Made by a program: the position numbers and the translations under genes. The notes beneath the pieces were generated by a model. It did no database searches. It saw only the letters and a program-made list of their open reading frames with translations, and was not told the DNA's origin. A stretch of DNA of 60,781 nt from a virus, in IMG/VR virus record IMGVR_UViG_3300044638_003487, positions 1 to 60,781 of that record; one strand, written 5' to 3'. Positions 21,101 to 27,363 of the stretch are shown here, in pieces (the stretch's first letter is position 1; each line of letters starts with the position of its first letter).

Positions 21101-23962
21101 AATGCTGAGTTTGATAGAGCTACAGGTTTATCTAAAGATGAAGCTAAAAAATTAAGATATTATGAAGATGAGATAATTGCTTTAGGAAAAGCTTCAGAAA
21201 TGACTGATGCTCAAAAAGCTGAATATCAATCATTTATAAGTAATAAAACTGCATTTGGTTTATCTGAACAACAAATTGTTTATTTAAGAAGTAGATTTAA
21301 AAAATTAGCTGAATTAACATATACAGAACCTACTGATTACTATATTACTACATTTAATGCAATGTTAGGTGACACTGATATAGAACTTATAACTAAAGAA
21401 ACTGCAGATAGTTGGGTAAATTCAGAAAACCTTAGAGTTGCAAAAGAAGCAAATCCAAAGTTTGCAGAATGGTTTGATAGAAATCATGTTGAGAAAGAAG
21501 TATTTAATGAAGGTAAAGCTGTTTATGAAACAGCTAACATTAGAACTAAAGCATGGACAGTATCTAAACCAACTAATCCAAGTCATTATAAAAAAACAAC
21601 ATTAACTGATCCTAGTACAGGTTTAGAAATAGCAGTTGATGGTATTCCTATTGGGAAATATTCATATTCAACAATTAAAAATGAATATAAGACAGGATAT
21701 GATCCAAAAACTGGTAAAGTTAAATTAGAAGTAGGTAAGCATATTGATAACCGTGGTAACTTTTTACCAAAGGAACAACCATTAGGAGGCCCATTCAGTA
21801 AATATATGAATGAGAAGTACTATGAGATGAAGAAAGCTAACTCTGCTGAATTTAAATTATTAGAAGCTATTAAAAAACAAAGATTAATTAACCAAGAAAA
21901 GTCTCCATATGCATCAAGATTATATCTTGATTATGCAAGATTTAGAATTAATACTAACCTTGAATATGGTCAATCTGGTAAATTAGCAAGTGATGCAAAA
22001 GATAAAGTTGGTGCAGTAAGTGATGCTTTAAAAGCTTCTGTTACTAGAGCAGCTGATGATGTTGAAATTGGACAAGCTAATTTTGATCCTAAGTTTTTAT
22101 ATGTACCAACAGATTTACAAGGTAAGGCTTTACCAAAAGTTCCAGTAGCTGGTTTATATAAAATGAATCTTAATTCTGTTTCTAAAGATGTAATTACTTC
22201 AGAGTTAAATTATATGAACTCTTTAGATCTTCAAAAAGTATTGCTTGATACACAATCAACAGCTAATGCAGTAGTTGATGTATTAGGAGATCCTGATAAT
22301 GCATTAGATAGATTAGATAGAGTAAGTAGTAAATTATCTAGAGCTCAAGACAAAGCTGCAGTATTCTTAAAAAGAGATACTAATAATAAGTTACAATTTG
22401 CTAAAGATTTTATTGCCCGTACATGGTATGGTGAAAATGTTAGTGAGTACCAACAAGAAAACCCTATTATTTCTAAGTTAGTTAGAAAATCTATGGGTGC
22501 TGCTAGTTTTGCTTTCTATAATTTAAATCCAACATCTACTATTAAGAATAAGGGTGGGATGACCTTTCAAAAATTAATTTTTACTGCTGGAGGCAAACAC
22601 ATTAGTTTTGCGTCAATGGCAAGAGGACAAATTAAAGCTACTAAAGCTGTATTTGAATATGCTACATCTGGTAATTATACAACAGGTATTAAAAGTTTAG
22701 ATATGCAGTTAATGGATGCATTTGATATGTCTCCAGGTAAAACTAAAAAGGATGCTAAAAAATCTCATACTAATACAGCAATTAAACAATTACTTGATGG
22801 AGCATGGATGTATTCAGATAGAAAATTAACTGAGGTACAAGGAGCTCTAGAAATAGGATTCAGTTTAATGGATTGGCAAATGGTAGACCAAGTTCAACCA
22901 GACGGTACTGTTAAACAAATAAGATATGTTGATGCATTTGAAACAGGTGATGATGGTATTGCTAAATTAAAAGATGGTATCAATCCTGAGTGGGGAATGA
23001 ACTATATTGATCATGTTGTAGAAACTGGTGAGACTCTAGAGTCTATTGCTAAAAAATACAATATGACTGTAGAAGAGTTAAAATTAAAAAATAAAATTAC
23101 TAAAGCAGATACTGTTGAAGAAGGTAAATCTTTAATCATTTCTAGAAACACTAAGTTTAATATGATGAAACTTAGAATGGCTAGTGCTAACAAAAAACTT
23201 AATGGTAGTATGTCAGCAATAGATTCTCCAACAGCAGAAAAAAATCTATGGTATGATGTTGTATCATTCTCTAGAAAGTTTGCTACAGGTATGTTCTTAT
23301 CAAGATTTCAAATGGATACATCTAAAGGAAACTTTGGAGGTAAAGTATGGGATTGGGATTTAGATGAAGCTACTAGAGGTTCTTATATTACTTTCTTACA
23401 AAATGGTTATCAGTTAACAAAAAGTGTTGGTAAGTATTGGTCAGTAATGACTAAAGATGAAAAAGCTGCTTTTTATAAAATCATGATGGAAGGAATGCTA
23501 TTGACTTTATCTACTATAGCAATTACAATGTTATTTGGTTTTGAAGGAGATGATGAAGACAGGTTTAAAAAGTTAAAAGAAAGAGAAGAGAAATATGGTA
23601 ATGTAGGTTGGTTAGCTAATCATATGCTTTATCAAATCATCATGGTACAAAAAGAAAATAGTACAATGATACCTCTTCCTGGATTAGGAGCTGCAGACTG
23701 GTTAGATTTTAGTAGTACTAGTAGTATTGTTATGGGTCCAACATTAGAGTTGTATCAAAAAATATTTATGGATTTAGCTTATATAGTAACAGGTAATGAT
23801 AAAGCTATTTATAAACAAGAAGTAGGACCTTACTCATGGCAAGAAGAAGGTAATTACAAATTGTGGAATCATTTAGCAAGTATATTTGGAGTATCTGGTA
23901 AAAACTACAGTCCAATATGGGCAATTAAGAAAAATGAAGTTTTCACAAATCTTAGAAGTTAA
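18152..23962 (+). CDS. Giant virion protein with zincin site, LysM domain and membrane segment (1936 aa)
   Basis: HEFAH at residues 176-180, with EEAL downstream, is a zincin metallopeptidase-like site. The middle is long and helical, with probable coiled coil. Residues about 1620-1665 form a LysM repeat (GETLESIAKKYNMTVEEL, then a second half ending in GKSLIIS), a fold that binds peptidoglycan-type sugars. Near residue 1780 a hydrophobic helix (LLTLSTIAITMLFGF) could enter a membrane. It is the last giant gene of the late operon, 36 bp after the polymerase gene. I infer a virion cargo protein that helps pass the cell envelope during ejection. The LysM call is firm; the overall role is inferred. 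Confidence 0.8.
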   Translation: MPCVNKITQFINELIFNEASPAMNMSLANAKTLIKNVNRKYGYEAARLIIGDTLDVTTYASKDLIDKFYANELALEMAEASKTENEARSAEINNIDSEEDFIKRQFEQARDYEIASKLGDKYQKAFGIDYSIVTPAEAALILELTPTPYDPSVSAFFYANRVYFIEGNFKSNTVVHEFAHPLIKAIAFQNPKLFDSLYARLTGTVTGREALNRVNERYPELEEGSDRYREEALVTAIELDAEIKLSGIKTSDTAFDKFMENLLFAIKKVIQALTKKVTLKNLSSQTTRDQLVDMMLNEDFVIQDINYQTNMFAEFSKDTDQFLKELKAVEPKQIINIINKFHTEMSFQLNELRNSPKKFKESLGKDAAANIRLIRDYVKGYKTVDEDITDDELKDLLDSLVVDEADLNVRSLAFINSLSELMLFARKIEKIFNDIKASKEYLTEEGNQKIQYFKQYMERESKFLKDVLNELDMDSSNKLSKEILSIKELMDRNIDKAKVLSFNYVKDFILANGISMQENVKKDLSDKIDLILKADGFTEDEINVFKDDLFQKLDVDNIRAISESDFNLPRKPTKFAKNIINEIKQYNNNKITEQTVDEYLRGHVRDLSLAGATFTPTGNINDLFGTFVKAMKNKISDAEVLSQQEQMKFVENLKPLLTAVNWNPNNTNQLADMLLFEDEKGIIDEQGNVTSYQAYSYIDKFKNWEFAQAQLMGNLKKAKLKGDKAEIKAAMQAMRDFERDYKIRRFTDEVYEVQDIWLQSNTVYDPTTKKNITISADISLEAFNERKAALDDLATYSNSSEFTSLDDLLEFTPSAEAKVKYNNLYNLYDADGNYKQGVELQKVLVRRFYRQESRKFYESNPDTKKFQNDFDHFVNSELASLGITKDDNPERYEAEIKKFLAKNTRVAYTDEYYQEKTETLAEINAINEKAKGAEISKKLASLYEQRYSITNRVTDKDGEPNGAELGNESLNRLKDIEEEIIKYNAEFDRATGLSKDEAKKLRYYEDEIIALGKASEMTDAQKAEYQSFISNKTAFGLSEQQIVYLRSRFKKLAELTYTEPTDYYITTFNAMLGDTDIELITKETADSWVNSENLRVAKEANPKFAEWFDRNHVEKEVFNEGKAVYETANIRTKAWTVSKPTNPSHYKKTTLTDPSTGLEIAVDGIPIGKYSYSTIKNEYKTGYDPKTGKVKLEVGKHIDNRGNFLPKEQPLGGPFSKYMNEKYYEMKKANSAEFKLLEAIKKQRLINQEKSPYASRLYLDYARFRINTNLEYGQSGKLASDAKDKVGAVSDALKASVTRAADDVEIGQANFDPKFLYVPTDLQGKALPKVPVAGLYKMNLNSVSKDVITSELNYMNSLDLQKVLLDTQSTANAVVDVLGDPDNALDRLDRVSSKLSRAQDKAAVFLKRDTNNKLQFAKDFIARTWYGENVSEYQQENPIISKLVRKSMGAASFAFYNLNPTSTIKNKGGMTFQKLIFTAGGKHISFASMARGQIKATKAVFEYATSGNYTTGIKSLDMQLMDAFDMSPGKTKKDAKKSHTNTAIKQLLDGAWMYSDRKLTEVQGALEIGFSLMDWQMVDQVQPDGTVKQIRYVDAFETGDDGIAKLKDGINPEWGMNYIDHVVETGETLESIAKKYNMTVEELKLKNKITKADTVEEGKSLIISRNTKFNMMKLRMASANKKLNGSMSAIDSPTAEKNLWYDVVSFSRKFATGMFLSRFQMDTSKGNFGGKVWDWDLDEATRGSYITFLQNGYQLTKSVGKYWSVMTKDEKAAFYKIMMEGMLLTLSTIAITMLFGFEGDDEDRFKKLKEREEKYGNVGWLANHMLYQIIMVQKENSTMIPLPGLGAADWLDFSSTSSIVMGPTLELYQKIFMDLAYIVTGNDKAIYKQEVGPYSWQEEGNYKLWNHLASIFGVSGKNYSPIWAIKKNEVFTNLRS

Positions 23963-23979
23963 ACAATAAATAGTAAACA

Positions 23980-24117
23980 ATGGCAAAGGCAACAACAACA
24001 ATCAAAATTTACACTAAGCCTAAAGTATCTAGGCCGGGTGTACATGCTAAAACTAAATCTTCTAAAATGAAGAGCTCTAAGAATTATCAAAAGAAATATA
24101 ATTCACAAGGGAGGTAA
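23980..24117 (+). CDS. Small highly basic protein ending the late operon (45 aa)
   Basis: The ORF starts ATGGCAAAGGC, 17 bp after the 1936-aa gene, and ends GGGAGGTAA. The product holds 13 lysines or arginines and almost no acid, with a C-terminal KNYQKKYNSQGR segment. A short basic protein of this type follows the giant genes in related Bacteroidota phages as I recall them. It may bind DNA or RNA in the virion, but no function is shown here. It is followed at once by a hairpin that ends the converging minus-strand transcript. Confidence 0.75.
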   Translation: MAKATTTIKIYTKPKVSRPGVHAKTKSSKMKSSKNYQKKYNSQGR

Positions 24118-24148
24118 GAAAAAAAAAGGGGAACCATTACAGTTCCCC
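24118..24148 (-). terminator. Rho-independent terminator between converging operons
   Basis: On the minus strand the stem GGGGAAC (24148-24142) and GTTCCCC (24134-24128) is followed by about ten T residues. The stop codon of the minus gene (24137-24139) lies in the loop. On the plus strand only a weak TAATT follows, so it mainly serves the minus strand but may also slow late transcripts. Confidence 0.85.
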
Positions 24149-24484
24149 TAATTCTATGTCAAGTAATTGACAAAATAATTTTTTTGTTTCAGCTTCTACA
24201 GCTTCTTTTGGCCACTTTTCAATACTGTCATTGTAGTGACTAGTATCAAAACCAATCACCCACCAATCTTTTGGTGCATTAACACCATCTCCAAAATCAA
24301 AATATGTAATTCCTCCGTGTACATCTATATCATATAACATATTATGATAATCCATTTTACATGCAGGATGTGTTGGTGGTACAGCTACATAACCATTACC
24401 CCAACCTCTACTAACAAATACATTTCCTCTTACTAAATTTGGATAAATATTTTTGTTTTCTTTTTCAATTATATACCAAATCAT
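24137..24484 (-). CDS. Conserved phage protein of unknown function (115 aa)
   Basis: It is a soluble small protein rich in W, Y and G, with the central pattern GNGYVAVPPTHP followed by DVHGGITYFDFGDG. I recall this pattern from many phage-encoded small proteins without a known role. It is the last gene of the minus-strand unit. Its final codons form half of the terminator stem, so translation and termination overlap physically. Confidence 0.75.
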   Translation of the reverse strand: MIWYIIEKENKNIYPNLVRGNVFVSRGWGNGYVAVPPTHPACKMDYHNMLYDIDVHGGITYFDFGDGVNAPKDWWVIGFDTSHYNDSIEKWPKEAVEAETKKLFCQLLDIELGEL

Positions 24485-24487
24485 AGT

Positions 24488-24679
24488 TTATTCATCTTCT
24501 TCACAACATTCACAATCTTCTATCTCTTCAATACCAAAATAGTCATCATGCCAAGTTCTAGCATCATCTTTTGTAGGTCTTTCATAACACCCACAATACA
24601 TTGATTCAGCACCAGCCATGTATGCTTCTATTAATAGTTTTTTAAGAGTTGCTTTGTTCATGTTTTTCTTGTGTTTCAA
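24488..24679 (-). CDS. Small acidic cysteine-containing protein (63 aa)
   Basis: The N-terminal part is basic (MKHKKNMNKATLKKLL). The C-terminus is very acidic and ends EDCECCEEDE, with another CGC pair at about residues 29-31; the cysteines could bind a metal. It overlaps the thioesterase gene upstream by 38 bp and lies 3 bp before the 115-aa gene. I do not recognise a family. Confidence 0.65.
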   Translation of the reverse strand: MKHKKNMNKATLKKLLIEAYMAGAESMYCGCYERPTKDDARTWHDDYFGIEEIEDCECCEEDE

Positions 24680-25073
24680 CTAAATTTTGTATTCTTTTTC
24701 TACCCTTTTCTGCAATTGGAATAGGATTACCTTCTTCATCTATATGTACAAAAGTAATTTGTGTTTTTAATACTAAAACCTGCTTCCCTGTATATACATT
24801 GTGAGCACGGGCCTCCATATATAAAGTTACAGATGCATTACCTAATCTAGTTGGATAACCATAGATTTTAAGTAATTGACTCTCTCTTGCAGGTTTTTCA
24901 AAATTACACTTATCAATAGACACAGTAACCATTCTTGGGGTATCACATAATTGCATAGAGTATCCTGCAGCTGCAGCATCTATCCATGCTAAAAGTTTAC
25001 CTCCAAATAAATTTCCATGAAAACCTAAATCAGATTTCTTAATTGGGTGTGTATTCAGCAGTTCCATCTTCAA
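24642..25073 (-). CDS. Acyl-CoA thioesterase, hotdog fold (YciA/BACH-like, 143 aa)
   Basis: The pattern GFHGNLFGGKLLAWIDAAAA at residues about 17-36 is the core of hotdog-fold acyl-CoA thioesterases. It holds the GG turn and the acidic residue in WID that orients the catalytic water. The later segment SVTLYMEARAHN and the strand QITFVHID fit the second half of the fold. The reaction would be hydrolysis of acyl-CoA to fatty acid and CoA in the cytoplasm. Length is typical for a single-domain tetramer subunit. It overlaps the 122-aa gene upstream by 35 bp; start could also be the third codon. This is an auxiliary metabolic gene, unusual in a replication/host-takeover block. Confidence 0.85.
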   Translation of the reverse strand: MKMELLNTHPIKKSDLGFHGNLFGGKLLAWIDAAAAGYSMQLCDTPRMVTVSIDKCNFEKPARESQLLKIYGYPTRLGNASVTLYMEARAHNVYTGKQVLVLKTQITFVHIDEEGNPIPIAEKGRKRIQNLVETQEKHEQSNS

Positions 25074-25407
25074 TTTCTACTAGTTTATATTTAGATAAAT
25101 CTATTCCTTGTCTTGTTAATGTTGTAATATTTGCTAAAGCTGTACCGTCACCTTTTGCTAATTGTTCTCCTATGATAACAATAGCTTGCATAAAAGTTGG
25201 TGCTGTTTCAGGATCATTATCCCACATCTGTCTTTTTCTCTTATCATTAACTTGAGTCAGTGCATTAATAGCTTCTCTAATTTTAACTTTGACTTTACCT
25301 TGTTGATAAACAGTACCTTCTAATTCAAGAGCACAATTTTGTACAACCTGCATTGCAGACAGTAAAGTAACATAAGTTATTAAATCTTGTGAGATTTCTT
25401 CAGACAT
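25039..25407 (-). CDS. Hypothetical helical protein (122 aa)
   Basis: It is a soluble, mainly alpha-helical protein with no motif I can name. The helices at residues about 10-55 are amphipathic (TYVTLLSAMQVVQN). It is packed between the MazG-like gene and the thioesterase gene with 2-bp spacing on one side and a 35-bp overlap on the other, so it belongs to the same operon. Confidence 0.65.
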   Translation of the reverse strand: MSEEISQDLITYVTLLSAMQVVQNCALELEGTVYQQGKVKVKIREAINALTQVNDKRKRQMWDNDPETAPTFMQAIVIIGEQLAKGDGTALANITTLTRQGIDLSKYKLVEIEDGTAEYTPN

Positions 25408-25409
25408 AA

Positions 25410-25796
25410 TTAATCAACTTTAATAAATTTAGTTAAGTCTGGTTTAAAGTAATTGGGACCTTTTAGAATTTTAAGATCATCTCTTAATACAGGTTTACCA
25501 TCTTCTCCTAACTTACTCATATTACTTGCTTGGATTTCATCAAATACATCTTCTATAATATGTTGCATACCATGTCTTAGGATTGTACCACATAAGATAT
25601 ACAACTGATCTCCCAAAGCATCTGCAATTTCTATTAAAGAATTAGATTCACATCCTTCTAAGTATTCATAGTTTTCTTCAGCCATTAACTTATATCTAAG
25701 ATCATACTCATCTTTTGTTAAAGGTCTTGGATATGTACCATTATCTTGTCCAAATGCATTATGGAACTTTTCTACTGCTTCAATTTGTTTTTTCAT
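25410..25796 (-). CDS. MazG-like nucleotide pyrophosphohydrolase (128 aa)
   Basis: The helical EExxE metal-binding pattern appears as LMAEENYEYLEG (about residues 33-44), and the second acidic pair as EIADALGDQLYIL (about 56-68). This is the arrangement in MazG and phosphoribosyl-ATP pyrophosphatase-like enzymes, which hydrolyse nucleoside triphosphates to monophosphates. In phages such enzymes may clean the nucleotide pool or lower alarmone signals. The length fits a single-domain MazG. It overlaps the coiled-coil gene upstream by 4 bp (ATGA). Confidence 0.8.
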   Translation of the reverse strand: MKKQIEAVEKFHNAFGQDNGTYPRPLTKDEYDLRYKLMAEENYEYLEGCESNSLIEIADALGDQLYILCGTILRHGMQHIIEDVFDEIQASNMSKLGEDGKPVLRDDLKILKGPNYFKPDLTKFIKVD

Positions 25797-26098
25797 GGGC
25801 GTGTTTGTTTTAATAACTGCATTAATTGTTTGTGTAGTAACTCATTTCTTTTTGTTAAGTCTACTATCTTATTAAGATTATCTTTATTTATTAACTTTAA
25901 TTTTTCAGTTTCTTTACTTAATAAACTGTTTTTATAGTTCATTTTCATAATCACTGCATCTTTTTCAGATTGTTTTAACTTAACAGCTTCTTCTAACTCA
26001 ACAATATATGCATTCTGTTTACCTAATTCAATTCTTAATGTTTGAATTAATAATTCATCTGGAACTTTTTCTAATCCTGACCATTCTTTATCTTTCAT
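25793..26098 (-). CDS. Coiled-coil protein, possibly from a leaderless start (101 aa)
   Basis: Residues about 15-95 form heptad-like runs of I, L, K and E, indicating one long coiled coil. No catalytic motif is seen. It is the first gene after a terminator and has a TAACTTTG box only 4 bp before its ATG, so its mRNA may start at or near the start codon. Its last bases overlap the MazG-like gene. Confidence 0.7.
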   Translation of the reverse strand: MKDKEWSGLEKVPDELLIQTLRIELGKQNAYIVELEEAVKLKQSEKDAVIMKMNYKNSLLSKETEKLKLINKDNLNKIVDLTKRNELLHKQLMQLLKQTRP

Positions 26099-26102
26099 AT
26101 AA

Positions 26103-26110
26103 CAAAGTTA
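26103..26110 (-). promoter_or_regulatory. Bacteroidota-type -7 promoter box (TAACTTTG)
   Basis: On the minus strand TAACTTTG matches the Bacteroidota TAnnTTTG element. It directly follows the T-tract of a terminator and lies 4 bp upstream of the ATG at 26098. Transcription normally starts a few bases after this box, so the message would be nearly leaderless. A clear TTTG -33 box is not seen because the terminator hairpin occupies that region. Confidence 0.55.
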
Positions 26111-26138
26111 AAAAAAAAGAGGTAACATATGCTACCCC
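26111..26138 (-). terminator. Rho-independent terminator after the 402-aa gene
   Basis: On the minus strand GGGGTA pairs with TACCTC (one G-T wobble) around a loop of about eight bases, followed by eight or more T residues. Confidence 0.85.
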
Positions 26139-26153
26139 TTTTATTAGTAAATA

Positions 26154-27362
26154 TTAAAATTCAAATGCTACATCATCATCTTCATCTTCAACAGAAGTAA
26201 AGTCTAAATCAAAATTAGCTTCTTCCATTTCTATAACCGGTTCTATAACAGGTTGAATAAGATCTAGATTAGCTTCTTCATATTCTTCTGGTGTTGGTTC
26301 TAAGCTTGGTTGAGGATCTACTTCTTCAAAGAAGTTTTCTACTTCAGTTAGTAATATTTCTTCTTCCAAATCTTTCACAGTCTCAGCATCATGTCCAGCA
26401 CAAGGAGGAACTACTGGTGCTTCAAAAGTATTACCTGCAGCATCAGTATATTGCATTACTTCATCTATCGTAATATTACGATCAATGACCTCTTGTTCAT
26501 CATTTGCAGCATATCTGATATCTTCATCTATGATATCAGCTTCCATATCAGCAATCTGATCTAACAAACTAACTTGATTAGGATCTGAATAGACAACCGG
26601 TACAACTACCTCTTCTACTACAGGAACAACAACAACTGCTGGAGCCTGTGCAAAGTTATTAATACTAGAAATAAAGTAGTGTAATATTCTTTGATCTTCC
26701 ATCCAAGTCTTAGGATGAGAAATCTGTAAAGCTAAAGTTACATAGTTATAGAATGCCCATAAGGAACCACTCTCTTCAAATACATGAGTAGGCTTATCCA
26801 TTTGTTGTCTAATTACACTAGCTTGTTCTGTAGTAAGAATTTGATACTCAGCAAATAAAATACCAAGCATTTGAGCTTGTTTTCTTTTAGTCATTGGTAC
26901 TTGTTTCATTGCTTCTTTATCACTAACTAATTGATCATAATACATTTGAGCATTAGCAATTTGATCAGTAATAGTATTCAATGTTTCTTCATCTGCAGTT
27001 CCGGTGTGTTTTCTAGACCAGTTACCCATATCTCCACAAACCATTACGGTTCCTGTTTTATTGATAAAAGCACCAACACCACATTTAAATCTTACTTGTT
27101 TGTTATAACTGTTTGTCCAAGCAAACATCATTGATAACTCAGGATCATTATTATAGGTTAATCTATAAATTGCTTGAGCAATATTTCCATCGGCAGTAGC
27201 TCTGTACTCCTCATCAGCAATACTAAATCCTGCATTAGTAAGAGCAGTAGCTGACATATCCATAACTGATTCATGACTAATAACAGTATAGCTGTCCCCA
27301 TGTACGGGAAGAGCTATATCTATTAAACTTGCTTTTGTGCAATCTTGAATTTTCTTTGGCAT
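26154..27362 (-). CDS. DUF932-like phage protein with acidic C-terminal tail (402 aa)
   Basis: Residues 1-235 resemble the phage/plasmid DUF932-type family: beta-rich start, a GDMGNWSRKHTG segment, then helices. The function of that family is unknown. Residues 240-402 are a low-complexity, very acidic tail rich in E, D, V and P, ending DDDVAFEF. The gene lies between the DNA polymerase (1-bp gap) and a strong terminator, so it closes the polymerase unit. The family assignment is by pattern only. Confidence 0.6.
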   Translation of the reverse strand: MPKKIQDCTKASLIDIALPVHGDSYTVISHESVMDMSATALTNAGFSIADEEYRATADGNIAQAIYRLTYNNDPELSMMFAWTNSYNKQVRFKCGVGAFINKTGTVMVCGDMGNWSRKHTGTADEETLNTITDQIANAQMYYDQLVSDKEAMKQVPMTKRKQAQMLGILFAEYQILTTEQASVIRQQMDKPTHVFEESGSLWAFYNYVTLALQISHPKTWMEDQRILHYFISSINNFAQAPAVVVVPVVEEVVVPVVYSDPNQVSLLDQIADMEADIIDEDIRYAANDEQEVIDRNITIDEVMQYTDAAGNTFEAPVVPPCAGHDAETVKDLEEEILLTEVENFFEEVDPQPSLEPTPEEYEEANLDLIQPVIEPVIEMEEANFDLDFTSVEDEDDDVAFEF

Positions 27363-27363
27363 T

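Noticed and set aside
884-23193. Many minus-strand frames of 60-191 codons under the giant plus-strand genes
   Set aside because: They are antisense shadows of the coding frames, with low-complexity S/L/F/I-rich translations and no leaders.
18-23962. Stop-codon reassignment in the late genes, as known for some crAss-like phages
   Set aside because: The giant frames are open without reading through TAG or TGA, and TAG and TGA end other genes in the window normally.
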